Shown here: one piece after another, positions 1 to 7,690 of the stretch
Layout of the letters: every line of letters begins with the position of its first letter
Numbering within the stretch: position 1 is the stretch's first letter
DNA from: Paenibacillus illinoisensis NBRC 15959
GTDB taxonomy: Bacteria > Bacillota > Bacilli > Paenibacillales > Paenibacillaceae
NCBI RefSeq assembly: GCF_004000925.1
Contig: NZ_BIME01000003.1
Span: forward strand, 186,001 to 250,000
Reading direction: 5' to 3'
Length of the DNA stretch: 64,000 nt
Made by a program: the position numbers and the translations under genes
Notes under the pieces: model-generated
Database searches by the model: none
Seen by the model: only the letters and a program-made list of their open reading frames with translations
Told to the model about the DNA's origin: nothing

Positions 1-19
1 TGTTTTCCATTTCAGAATA

Positions 20-115
20 TCACTGGGAGAGTAAATGAGAAGCCAGCTCGGCCGCAAAGACAGCAAAAAGACTGGACAGTCCTGCATATCCTGCAGTCAT
101 GCCCAGCCTCATCAT
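20..115 (-). CDS. possible 31-residue hydrophobic peptide
   Basis: A 31-codon frame downstream of the catalase gene on the same strand. It starts ATG ATG and has AGGAAA about 10 bases upstream; the product begins MMRLGMTAGYAGLSSLFAVF and ends in ELASHLLSQ. It has one central hydrophobic stretch that could be a single membrane helix. I do not recognise a family. Support is only the start context and composition, so it may be chance. Confidence 0.22.
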   Translation of the reverse strand: MMRLGMTAGYAGLSSLFAVFAAELASHLLSQ

Positions 116-162
116 ATTAATTTTATTTCCTACACGCTATGAAAATATATTAATAATGTCTC

Positions 163-1626
163 TTATTTGCGGTCTGCCGATGGCATATATGCCGAGATAT
201 CTACACCAAGTCCACGAGCCAGACGTCCACCAAACTGTCCGTCAGCCTGGAAGAAGTGACATAATGCACGCATCTGCGTCTGTGCAGGAACACCTTTCAG
301 GTCATTAATCAGATTATCAAGCAGATTATTCTGTTCTTCGGCCGTAAAGGAACGGAACAATTCGCCTGCCTGCGTGTAATCATCGGTTTTCTCAATTTTC
401 TCCCGTGTAACATGACCGTGCAGCGGCACCTGACTATCCCGGTATGCCGGATCTTCCTGTGGGCTGCTGGAGGAGCTGTTCGGCTCATAGTTCACAGGGG
501 AGGGATCCTGATTCACATTCATGAGTCCATCGCGCTGATGGTTGCGAACCGGTGCATATGGGCAGTTCACCGGAATCTGTAGATAGTTTGGCCCAAGCCG
601 GTGACGCTGGGTATCCGGATAGGAGAACAGGCGACCTTGCAGCAGTTTATCCTCAGATGGCTCAATCCCAGGCACCAATGCACTTGGCGAGAAAGCGGCC
701 TGTTCTACTTCGGCGAAGAAGTTTTGCGGATTGCGATTCAGTGTCATGGTTCCTACCGTTTGAAACGGAATGATATCTTCCGGCCAGGTTTTGGTCGGAT
801 CAAGCGGATCAAATGAGAAATCATCCATCTGCTCAGGCTTCAGAAGCTGTACCTGCAGCTTCCACTGCGGATACTGGCCGTTTTTGATATGGTCATACAG
901 ATCCCGGGTAGCATGGTTGAAGTCCTGGCCTTGCACTTCGGATGCTTCCTGGCGAGAGAAACCGCGCACCCCCTGCGCAGACTCCCACTTATACTTCACG
1001 TAGTGGATCTCACCTTGAGCATTAATCCATTTGAACGCGTGCACGCCAAATCCATCCATCTCACGGTAACTCGCAGGCGTACCCAGATCAGAGAACAACC
1101 ACGTCATCATATGTGTGGACTCAGGTGAAAGGGTCATGAAATCCCAGTACCGTGCAGGGTCTTGAATATTTGTATCTGGCGCAGGCTTCAGGGAATGCAC
1201 CATATCCGGGAATTTCATCGCATCACGGATGAAAAATACAGGCAGATGGTTACCCACAATGTCATAGTTGCCTTCCCGTGTGTACAATTTGACTGCAAAC
1301 CCGCGTGGATCACGCGCAGTCTCTGGTGAACCCGTTCCGTGAATAACCGTGGAGAACCGGACCAGTACTGGCGTTTCCGTTCCCGGCTCCTGCAGGAAAT
1401 CCGCTTTGGTAAACTCCTTCATGCTCTTCTCCAGTGTGAATACACCATGTGCACCAGCACCTCTGGCATGCACTACCCGTTCCGGAATACGTTCACGGTC
1501 AAAATGGGCAATCTTCTCGATCAAATGATAATCTTCAAGCAAAGTTGGTCCTCTTCTGCCTGCTGTGCGGGAGTTTTGGTTGTCACCCACGGGTGCTCCC
1601 TGGTTGGTTGTCATACGTTCTGTCAT
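163..1626 (-). CDS. katA: catalase, monofunctional haem type
   Basis: Haem catalase of 487 residues that dismutates hydrogen peroxide in the cytoplasm; the length fits the small-subunit clade. Visible residues are the distal His53 in RVVHARG, the catalytic Asn126 in YDIVGNHLPVFF (the second Asn of the usual GNN is His here), and the proximal haem ligand Tyr336 in RLFSYPDTQRHRLG. AGGAGG lies 7-8 bases before the ATG at 1626. A PerR-like dyad sits 81 bp upstream. The gene is transcribed alone: the preceding gene on the strand ends in its own terminator. The region before the ATG (1627-1845) otherwise holds only the promoter. Family assignment is certain; the exact katA orthology is inferred. 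Confidence 0.96.
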   Translation of the reverse strand: MTERMTTNQGAPVGDNQNSRTAGRRGPTLLEDYHLIEKIAHFDRERIPERVVHARGAGAHGVFTLEKSMKEFTKADFLQEPGTETPVLVRFSTVIHGTGSPETARDPRGFAVKLYTREGNYDIVGNHLPVFFIRDAMKFPDMVHSLKPAPDTNIQDPARYWDFMTLSPESTHMMTWLFSDLGTPASYREMDGFGVHAFKWINAQGEIHYVKYKWESAQGVRGFSRQEASEVQGQDFNHATRDLYDHIKNGQYPQWKLQVQLLKPEQMDDFSFDPLDPTKTWPEDIIPFQTVGTMTLNRNPQNFFAEVEQAAFSPSALVPGIEPSEDKLLQGRLFSYPDTQRHRLGPNYLQIPVNCPYAPVRNHQRDGLMNVNQDPSPVNYEPNSSSSSPQEDPAYRDSQVPLHGHVTREKIEKTDDYTQAGELFRSFTAEEQNNLLDNLINDLKGVPAQTQMRALCHFFQADGQFGGRLARGLGVDISAYMPSADRK

Positions 1627-1706
1627 ATCAGAATCCTCCTCATGTTGGCTTCATGCCTGCTGTATCTATTATTTTATTCATATTCGTCATTGCTTTAAAT
1701 ATACAT

Positions 1707-1721
1707 TTAGACTTGATCTAA
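1707..1721. promoter_or_regulatory. PerR-type operator of katA
   Basis: The 15-mer TTAGACTTGATCTAA has arms TTAGA/TCTAA around a five-base centre. It matches the Bacillus PerR box (TTATAATNATTATAA) at 9 of 14 fixed positions, including both TTA/TAA ends. It lies 81 bp upstream of the katA start and differs from the dps copy at one base. Confidence 0.7.
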
Positions 1722-1845
1722 CTGTTAAAATGATTCTAACATGTCCCATAGAAAGTCTGCATGAGCTTCGCATGAGGTTATCATGAGTATCCTGATCGTT
1801 TCATGAATGAAGGATGAATATCTGCTTATGTCCTAGATAACTGGA

Positions 1846-1870
1846 AATAAAAAAAAGCGGACTAATCCGC
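1846..1870 (-). terminator. terminator overlapping the stop of the pseudo-receiver gene
   Basis: On the minus strand the stem GCGGA-TTAG-TCCGC is followed by a run of eight or more T. The 5' arm and loop are the last codons (GCG GAT TAG) of the regulator gene, so termination begins inside the coding sequence. Confidence 0.8.
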
Positions 1871-2668
1871 CAGGCGGTAGCCCACTCCTCTTACTGTAAC
1901 AATATATTGCGGGGAAGCTGCGTTATCTCCAAGCTTTTTGCGCAAGCTTTTGATATGAACATCGACTACATTGCTTCCACCCGTAAAATCAGTCTCCCAA
2001 ATATCGCTGAGCATCTCCTCCCGGGAAATGACAGCTCCTTTGGCATCAATCAGCTTCAGCAGCAGATCGTATTCGGTCTTCGTTAAGTGAATCCGCTCAT
2101 TGTCCCGCTGAACACTCATCCGCTCCCGGTCCAGCCACAAGTCTTTGAAGCTGATCCGTTGTCCTTCCTCGGGCAAGAAGCCGCGCTTGGGCGTAACCGG
2201 ACTATTGCCAATCATGCGCTGTACCCGGTACAGTGCTTCCTGCGGACGGGCTGGCCACACCAGCAGCTCTTCCTGAAGCATGGGTCCGCTTGCGCTCCCT
2301 ATCATATTCTCGCCCACCAGATATAGGCAAGGTGCCATATGCTCTGCCTCCCGGTTCAAACGGCTGCTGATGCCAGCGAACGCATCAATCGTTCCAGCCA
2401 CAGACAGATCATAGATCAACAGATCAAATACCAGCCGTTCATGAAGATCCGGTTCCCAGCGATGAAACACCAATACATCGAAGCAGCTGTCCGTCAACGC
2501 TTTGACCAGTTCATGAACCTGGCCTGGCATCGGACTGATCAGAATGACACGCCGCGTAACAGGACAAGCTTCCACAAAGGGGGCCGGATCAGCAAGAGCC
2601 GGCTTAACCCGCAGCGGTAAACGACGATCAGACATCCTGATTTTTACTTGATCCGTTTGTTTTTGCAT
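1862..2668 (-). CDS. OmpR/PhoB-type winged-helix regulator with degenerate receiver
   Basis: A 268-residue protein. Residues about 170-268 are a clear OmpR/PhoB winged-helix DNA-binding domain (LTKTEYDLLLKLI, VDVHIKSLRKKLG, VRGVGYRL). The N-terminal half has receiver-like strands, but the acidic pair is replaced by VILISPMP and the conserved Lys of KPF is replaced (WPARP); Asp87 in DLLIYDLS could still be the old acceptor site. It is therefore probably a phosphorylation-independent or ligand-type pseudo-receiver. The gene overlaps the 3' end of the perR-like gene by 25 bases, implying co-transcription from the PerR-box promoter. An inner ATG at 2635 is a possible alternative start. No histidine kinase partner is adjacent. 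Confidence 0.85.
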   Translation of the reverse strand: MQKQTDQVKIRMSDRRLPLRVKPALADPAPFVEACPVTRRVILISPMPGQVHELVKALTDSCFDVLVFHRWEPDLHERLVFDLLIYDLSVAGTIDAFAGISSRLNREAEHMAPCLYLVGENMIGSASGPMLQEELLVWPARPQEALYRVQRMIGNSPVTPKRGFLPEEGQRISFKDLWLDRERMSVQRDNERIHLTKTEYDLLLKLIDAKGAVISREEMLSDIWETDFTGGSNVVDVHIKSLRKKLGDNAASPQYIVTVRGVGYRLAD

Positions 2669-3039
2669 TCCCCGCAGACACCTCCAAAGACCACATGAGC
2701 ATGATCAATTGCATATCCGGTTTCCTCGGCCACCTGCTGCATCCATGCCGAAGGGACCTCTGTCATAACCTCATCCACTTTGCCACAGACTTCACACATA
2801 ATATGCTGGTGGTCATCCATGCGGGCGTCATATCGGCTGGCGGTCTCACCCAGCTTAAGCTCCCGGATCAATTCCTTGTCTGTTAAATAACGCAGCGAAT
2901 TATATACGGTGCCATAGGCGAGATTATAGCCTTGTTCGACCAGACGGTTCATCACGTCTGCAGCAGTCGGATGGTCTTCCGAGTGGCGTACTACATCATA
3001 TACGGCCTGTCTTTGTATCGTCAGATTTAGAGTTTTCAC
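2644..3039 (-). CDS. perR: Fur-family regulator, PerR-like
   Basis: A 131-residue Fur-family metalloregulator starting GTG, with AAAGGAG 7 bases upstream. The helix-turn-helix part (HPTAADVM, GTVYNSLRYL) resembles PerR (TVYNNLR) more than Fur (TVYRTLE). Structural zinc Cys pairs are C82/C85 and C122/C125. Regulatory-metal ligands corresponding to B. subtilis PerR H37, D85, H91 and H93 are H23, D71, H77 and H79. The fifth ligand position (D104 in B. subtilis) is Glu90 in ungapped alignment (CGKVDE against CGKIVD), as in Fur proteins. The N-terminus is about 14 residues shorter than B. subtilis PerR. A PerR-type dyad lies about 98 bp upstream, suggesting autoregulation. The role would be peroxide or iron/manganese-dependent repression of katA and dps. 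Confidence 0.88.
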   Translation of the reverse strand: MKTLNLTIQRQAVYDVVRHSEDHPTAADVMNRLVEQGYNLAYGTVYNSLRYLTDKELIRELKLGETASRYDARMDDHQHIMCEVCGKVDEVMTEVPSAWMQQVAEETGYAIDHAHVVFGGVCGECKNKRIK

Positions 3040-3136
3040 GGCAATTCTCCTTTATTAATCCATTCCAGAATATATACAATGACACAGCAATCCATCGATC
3101 GCTATGATTCCCAGAAACATTGAAACAAATTTTGAT

Positions 3137-3151
3137 TTAGATTAAGTATAA
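3137..3151. promoter_or_regulatory. PerR-type operator of the perR-like gene
   Basis: TTAGATTAAGTATAA; read on the other strand it is TTATACTTAATCTAA, matching the Bacillus PerR box at 11 of 14 positions. It overlaps a second, 6-7-6 dyad (ATTAAG/CTTAAT). It is 98 bp upstream of the GTG of the perR-like gene and 163 bp upstream of the divergent diguanylate cyclase, which could also be affected. Confidence 0.65.
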
Positions 3152-3313
3152 ATCTTAATGTATAATGAAGTCAATACGAGTTCATTACCAGAAAACTTAT
3201 ATTAATAATAAACCGTTTCCAGCAATCCGCTTGCATATTTGCTATAATATGGTTCGCTACTGTGCTCTTTTTCAGATAAAATATAGTAATGTGCGTTAAA
3301 GGAGGGCTGTTCA

Positions 3314-4438
3314 TTGTTAAGCACGTTCTTTATTAATATCTGTGTCATGATCACATTCATGTACATATCCGGAATTATTGCCAAATACTATAACATTCGT
3401 GTCCCGTTCCCCTCATTACGTGTGCAGATGATCGGCGGCTTCCTGTTTGGTATCTATGGTACTGTGCTGATGAACTATTCCTTCCCTCTTAATGAAGATA
3501 CCATTGTGGACCTGCGCCATCTTGCGATAGTTACAGCCGCAGTGTATCTGGGAGGTCTGGCATCAGTCATCTCTGGACTTGTCATTTCCATCCTGCGCAT
3601 TGCCATCTTTGGTCTGTCGTCTCCAGCGATTGATGCCGGTTTCGTCATGACATTAATCGGTTTATCCGGTGTATATTTTGCCTATGCTTCCTGGTCGAGA
3701 TTAACCAAAATCATAACGATGAACCTGCTGGGGATTACACTAATATTCGTAATTCTGTTTTTAAACTCCAGCAGCATGAATTCATTAATGAAAGTATATC
3801 CGTTACAAATGACGATTTCTTTTGTCGGTGGGATCTTTATTTATTTTATCGCCGAATTTATTAATAAATCGAATGAGATGTTATTCCTTCTGGAACGCAG
3901 AGCATCCACAGACCACCTCACCAATCTCAGCAATCGCCGTCAGTTTGAGAAATCCCTGGAACTGCAGCTGGAGCGTGCCCGGGAAAACAGACAGAAGCTT
4001 TCCCTGCTCGTCATTGACATCGACCGCTTCAAAAAAGTGAATGATACGTACGGTCACAGCGCTGGAGATGCTGTTCTGAAACAGCTGGGGCAATTACTTA
4101 TCGAACATTCGCGATCAGCTGACATGGTCTCACGTAACGGTGGCGAGGAATTTGCAATCCTGCTGCTGGACTGCGGTAATCATCAAGCCCTGGCCATCGC
4201 TGAATCCATCCGACAGTCTGTTGAAAAGTATCTCTTCGCTCTGCCGGACGGCACAACCATTCGCCTGACCATTTCGATCGGGGTAGCCGTCTTTCCGGAT
4301 CATTGCGACGAGCAGGATGACGCTGACTTCTTCGAGCAGGCAGACCGTGCATTATATGAAGCCAAAAATACCGGGAGGAATCGGGTCTGCGCCATTCCGA
4401 AGCGATCCAAGGTGCTTATTGGCAATCGTTTGCTCTAG
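3314..4438 (+). CDS. membrane diguanylate cyclase (5TM-LytS-like sensor + GGDEF)
   Basis: A 374-residue integral membrane protein making cyclic di-GMP. Residues about 1-185 hold six or so hydrophobic segments resembling the 5TMR-LYT sensor module. The GGDEF domain starts near residue 195 (STDHLTNLSNRRQF) and carries DIDRFKKVNDTYGH and the active-site loop GGEEF at 276-280. An RxxD inhibitory site (RSAD, 267-270) sits five residues before the loop, so product feedback is expected. No EAL domain. The start is TTG at 3314, chosen because AAAGGAGG lies 8-10 bases upstream and no ATG is suitably placed. It is transcribed alone and ends in a terminator. Confidence 0.9.
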   Translation: MLSTFFINICVMITFMYISGIIAKYYNIRVPFPSLRVQMIGGFLFGIYGTVLMNYSFPLNEDTIVDLRHLAIVTAAVYLGGLASVISGLVISILRIAIFGLSSPAIDAGFVMTLIGLSGVYFAYASWSRLTKIITMNLLGITLIFVILFLNSSSMNSLMKVYPLQMTISFVGGIFIYFIAEFINKSNEMLFLLERRASTDHLTNLSNRRQFEKSLELQLERARENRQKLSLLVIDIDRFKKVNDTYGHSAGDAVLKQLGQLLIEHSRSADMVSRNGGEEFAILLLDCGNHQALAIAESIRQSVEKYLFALPDGTTIRLTISIGVAVFPDHCDEQDDADFFEQADRALYEAKNTGRNRVCAIPKRSKVLIGNRLL

Positions 4439-4448
4439 CTTAAAACCC

Positions 4449-4499
4449 AAAAAGGATGTCCCGCAGTTAAGCCTTTCCGGCTGCGGGGCATCCTTTTTT
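4449..4499. terminator. bidirectional terminator
   Basis: Long stem AAGGATGTCCCGCAG paired with CTGCGGGGCATCCTT around a 14-base loop, with T runs on both strands. It serves the diguanylate cyclase on plus and the aldo/keto reductase on minus. Confidence 0.88.
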
Positions 4500-4542
4500 A
4501 CGATTTAGTTTGCATAACTACGCCTTGAAAGGCTGCTACCCA

Positions 4543-5481
4543 CTAAGACAGGATCTGCTCGATCTCTTCAATAATGGCTGAATCCAGTTTCACACCTGAA
4601 GCAGCAGCATTCTCCTTCACCTGCTCCGGACGGCTTGCCCCTACAAGTGCACTGGACACATTGTTTTGACGCAAAATCCATGCAAGTGCCAGCTGCCCAA
4701 CCTTCAGATCCAGCTTGTCCGCTACTTCAATCAGCTGACGCACTTTTCCGATTTTGTCTGCATTGATCTTGCCTTCATCCCAGCCGAGCTTCGCCGCACG
4801 GGAGTTCTCCGGAAGATCTGAAGCCGAGGTGTACTTGCCGGTTAACAAGCCTTGTGCAAGTGGAGAATAGACAACTTGTCCGATTCCCTTGCGCTCACCA
4901 AGTGGAATAATCTCCTTCTCAATATAACGGTCGAACATGTTATAGACCGGCTGATTGACCACGATATGATCGAGCAGCAGACGGTCAGCGGTACCCAACG
5001 CAGCCTCCATCTGAGCAGCAGTCCATTGGCTTACGCCTACGTACAGCACTTTTCCTTGACGAACCAGGTCATCCAGTGCCCGCAGCGTTTCTTCGATCGG
5101 TGTTTCCGTATGATAACGATGGCAATAGTAGATGTCCACATATTCCACGCCTAAGCGTTTCAAACTGGCATCACATTGCTCCTTAATATGTTTGCGGGAT
5201 AAGCCTTGGTCATTCGGACCGTCGCCCATTTTGCCGAACACTTTGGTTGCAAGAACATAGGAATCACGGGAATATGCCTTCAAAGTCTGCCCAAGCAGCT
5301 CTTCCGCCGCGCCGCGCTCGTATACGTTTGCTGTATCAAAAAAGTTGATACCTTCATCGAATGCGGTTTCAATCGACTTCACCGCATTTTCACGCTCCAC
5401 ATATCCTCCGTACGTCAGCCAGCTGCCCAAGCTGATCTCGCTTACTTTCAGTCCGCTTCCACCCAATCTGCGGTATTCCAT
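4543..5481 (-). CDS. aldo/keto reductase
   Basis: NADPH-dependent aldo/keto reductase, TIM-barrel, 312 residues from the chosen ATG, of the YhdN/Kv-beta-like group. With numbering from the GTG nine bases further out, the catalytic tetrad is D52 and Y57 (FFDTANVYERG), K83 (VLATKVFG) and H124 (DIYYCHRY). The cofactor end has SALVGASRPEQV. The upstream GTG at 5490 is only 2 bases from GGAGG; the ATG at 5481 is 11 bases from it and matches the usual family start MEYRRLG, so I chose 5481. Monocistronic. The physiological substrate cannot be read from sequence. Confidence 0.92.
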   Translation of the reverse strand: MEYRRLGGSGLKVSEISLGSWLTYGGYVERENAVKSIETAFDEGINFFDTANVYERGAAEELLGQTLKAYSRDSYVLATKVFGKMGDGPNDQGLSRKHIKEQCDASLKRLGVEYVDIYYCHRYHTETPIEETLRALDDLVRQGKVLYVGVSQWTAAQMEAALGTADRLLLDHIVVNQPVYNMFDRYIEKEIIPLGERKGIGQVVYSPLAQGLLTGKYTSASDLPENSRAAKLGWDEGKINADKIGKVRQLIEVADKLDLKVGQLALAWILRQNNVSSALVGASRPEQVKENAAASGVKLDSAIIEEIEQILS

Positions 5482-5625
5482 TGAATGCACATCCTCCTCT
5501 AGATTAATTAGTATGGTTCTTACTTTTCTATTGTAACGTAACCAGCGTGGATGAAAAGGGATTTAACAAAAGAAAACGGATAAATAAACAGATCGGATTT
5601 GAGGTGCGCTCTTTCCGTATACAAT

Positions 5626-5653
5626 AAAAAAGCGTACCTGATTAGGTACGCTG
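5626..5653 (-). terminator. terminator of the hybrid kinase gene
   Basis: On minus, AGCGTACCT and AGGTACGCT pair around a four-base loop, followed by TTTTTT; it lies just after the stop codon at 5665. Confidence 0.88.
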
Positions 5654-5664
5654 CTTATATTTTA

Positions 5665-7308
5665 TTATGCCCGGTGCAATGTCGCGCTCAGTGCGTTCAG
5701 CAAGTCCAACTGTCTAACCGGCCTGGTTAAGACAGCATCAACGTTCCCCGCCTCCTGAGGATCCATATGCATTCCGTAGGGGATCAGGATGATAATGGGC
5801 AGTTGTTTTGCCATTCCCTTTAATTCATGAATAAACTTCATGGCCTTGTCTGGCTCTAACCCCATGTCAATAACCGCAATTTCAGGCTCAAATCCATTTT
5901 CCATCCATTGTTTTGCCTGGCTCGTGTCTGATGTCATGTTCACATCCATCTGCCACCTGCTCATGAGGGAAGATACCCCCTGCAGAATATCAGGAGCTTT
6001 GACCAGCAGTACCGTTTTACCTTTCAATCGCTCTTGAATGCCTGTAAGCTGCGGAAGTTCCCAGTGCTTCATCAGGGGCAGCCTGATCTGAAATTCCGTC
6101 TCTTCTTCACCCAGGCTGCTCACCTCAATACAGCCATGCATGAGAATGGCGAGATTTTGGCTGACGGCCAAACTGAGGTTGGTACCCACAAGCTTTTGAA
6201 TGCTGACATTTCCGTCCAGTGTATTAAACGCCTGCAGTTTTTTGTCCGATGTCAGCATCCGACCTGTATATTTGATATGAAGCAGCAACGTACCCGCCTC
6301 ATCCACATTCTGACCATCTACGACTGCCGTAACGAGCACAGAACCTGTACGCGTGGAATCAATGGCATATTTCAGCACATTTGCGAGCAGCTGACCGATC
6401 TTGACCTCATCTCCCACGAAGACCTGAGAGATGTTCATTTCAAGGTTCAGACCCAGCTCGATTCCTTTCTCCATCGCCAGCCCGGCATGCAGATACACGG
6501 TGCTCTCAATAGTAGAAACCAGATCAAAGGGATCATCATGAACTACCGTTCTACCTGTTTCATTAATATTAAAGTTCATTATATTATTCAGCAAAGACAG
6601 GAGGATGTTGCCACTGGTCTCGATCATGTCCACATATTCCACATGCTCTTCAGGCATATTCGGTGTGCGCATCAGATCGGTTAAACCAAGAATGCCATTG
6701 AGCGGGTTGCGAATCTCATGACTCATCAGCGCAATCATCTGTGCCTTCGTCATCGCTTCCGATTCTGCACGTTCCTTCTCCATCTGCAGCTGCTGCTTCA
6801 GCTGCTCCGTATCGTTAAGTTTCTGTTTCTGCACAAGTAAATTATTTTCCAAGTCAACGACATATCCAAGAAATACAGCCATGGCGTTCAACGTCTTCAT
6901 ATCTGTCTCACTAATGACATAGCCCGGCTTGTCCATTAAACATATCGTCCCAAAAGTTTCACCCGAGCGCCGCATAATGGGTATGCCCACAAAAAAACGG
7001 TTACCGAGCGCCTTGGTTACATCCATTGAGCAAGTCAGCGGATGTGCTGCAGTATCCGTTATAGTCAGGTTTTCTTTCGTATTACGCAGTACCAGACTGC
7101 AGTAGGAAGAATCAAATGGAAGTTCACTGCCACTGACAACCAGTTCCTCGTTTCGGTTGAAAGCTTCCAAAATGACATTGGTCAACCCGTCATTGGTGGC
7201 AACAAAGATCGTATTGACCTTCAATACACCGCTTAACACGTCCACGATGTGGGACGCTGCTTCCTGTACATTTTCATAGAAGCCTCTTGTAATCCCTGCC
7301 GTTCCCAT
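5665..7308 (-). CDS. GAF-HisKA-HATPase-REC hybrid kinase with degenerate ATP site
   Basis: A 547-residue soluble protein. Order: GAF domain (about 10-150), coiled coil (155-192), HisKA with phosphoacceptor His197 (LMSHEIRNPLNG), an HATPase-like region (about 290-410) and a C-terminal receiver (430-547) with Asp481 (AVIDMG). The ATP-binding part is eroded: the N-box Asn is Tyr314 (ANVLKYAI), the DxGxG G1 box is IKYTGRM, and the GxGLG G2 box is GTNLSLA. The receiver Lys of KPV is Arg529 (TRPV). It probably cannot bind ATP normally and may act as a scaffold or phosphate acceptor. No transmembrane segment. RBS GAGGGGTGG precedes the ATG. No response regulator is adjacent. Confidence 0.85.
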   Translation of the reverse strand: MGTAGITRGFYENVQEAASHIVDVLSGVLKVNTIFVATNDGLTNVILEAFNRNEELVVSGSELPFDSSYCSLVLRNTKENLTITDTAAHPLTCSMDVTKALGNRFFVGIPIMRRSGETFGTICLMDKPGYVISETDMKTLNAMAVFLGYVVDLENNLLVQKQKLNDTEQLKQQLQMEKERAESEAMTKAQMIALMSHEIRNPLNGILGLTDLMRTPNMPEEHVEYVDMIETSGNILLSLLNNIMNFNINETGRTVVHDDPFDLVSTIESTVYLHAGLAMEKGIELGLNLEMNISQVFVGDEVKIGQLLANVLKYAIDSTRTGSVLVTAVVDGQNVDEAGTLLLHIKYTGRMLTSDKKLQAFNTLDGNVSIQKLVGTNLSLAVSQNLAILMHGCIEVSSLGEEETEFQIRLPLMKHWELPQLTGIQERLKGKTVLLVKAPDILQGVSSLMSRWQMDVNMTSDTSQAKQWMENGFEPEIAVIDMGLEPDKAMKFIHELKGMAKQLPIIILIPYGMHMDPQEAGNVDAVLTRPVRQLDLLNALSATLHRA

Positions 7309-7571
7309 GATCCACCCCTCAAATCTTAGCTGTACTTCTACATCTCTATCTCAAAATGAATCTGTCCTGTATATGAGGGTCAAATTTCTCAAGTTAACTG
7401 TCACAACATGTACATATATGTTTACCACCATAGAAGCTCAAGAGACTCATAGTGTATGAAATCCAAGCTTATCCCGAGTACAGCGTAAATAGGAATTATA
7501 CTCTTCCCGGTTCACTTTGAAAACCTTTATCCATTCCCCCCTCTGCAACTCGTGCTGATAGAAGGTTACTA

Positions 7572-7587
7572 TGTGAGAATGATCACA
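7572..7587. promoter_or_regulatory. Fnr-type box upstream of nrdD
   Basis: TGTGAGAATGATCACA is a perfect TGTGA-N6-TCACA site, the B. subtilis Fnr consensus. Its centre is about 41 bp upstream of the start point predicted from a TTATAA -10 at 7608-7613, the classical activator position. The rest of the 382-bp gap 7309-7690, apart from the NrdR boxes, shows nothing I can name. Confidence 0.7.
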
Positions 7588-7593
7588 CCCAAA

Positions 7594-7641
7594 AATCCAC
7601 ATATAGTTTATAAATGGATAATGCAAGTCTACATATAGTGT
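7594..7641. promoter_or_regulatory. tandem NrdR boxes of nrdDG
   Basis: Two 16-bp sites at 7594-7609 and 7626-7641, both containing ACATATAGT, with 32 bp between equivalent bases. This is the spacing typical of paired NrdR boxes (consensus ACACWATATWTWGTGT). The downstream copy ends ATATAGTGT. They overlap the predicted -10 and start point, fitting repression of the anaerobic reductase when dNTPs suffice. Confidence 0.75.
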
Positions 7642-7690
7642 TTAAATGAAATGACCGATATTATAAATCAATATTTGGGAGGAATCTCAC

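Noticed and set aside
3202-3384. Minus-strand frame of 60 codons near the diguanylate cyclase start
   Set aside because: Overlaps the true start of the cyclase and has no ribosome site.
6034-6684. Plus-strand frame opposite the hybrid kinase
   Set aside because: Antisense shadow without ribosome site or family.
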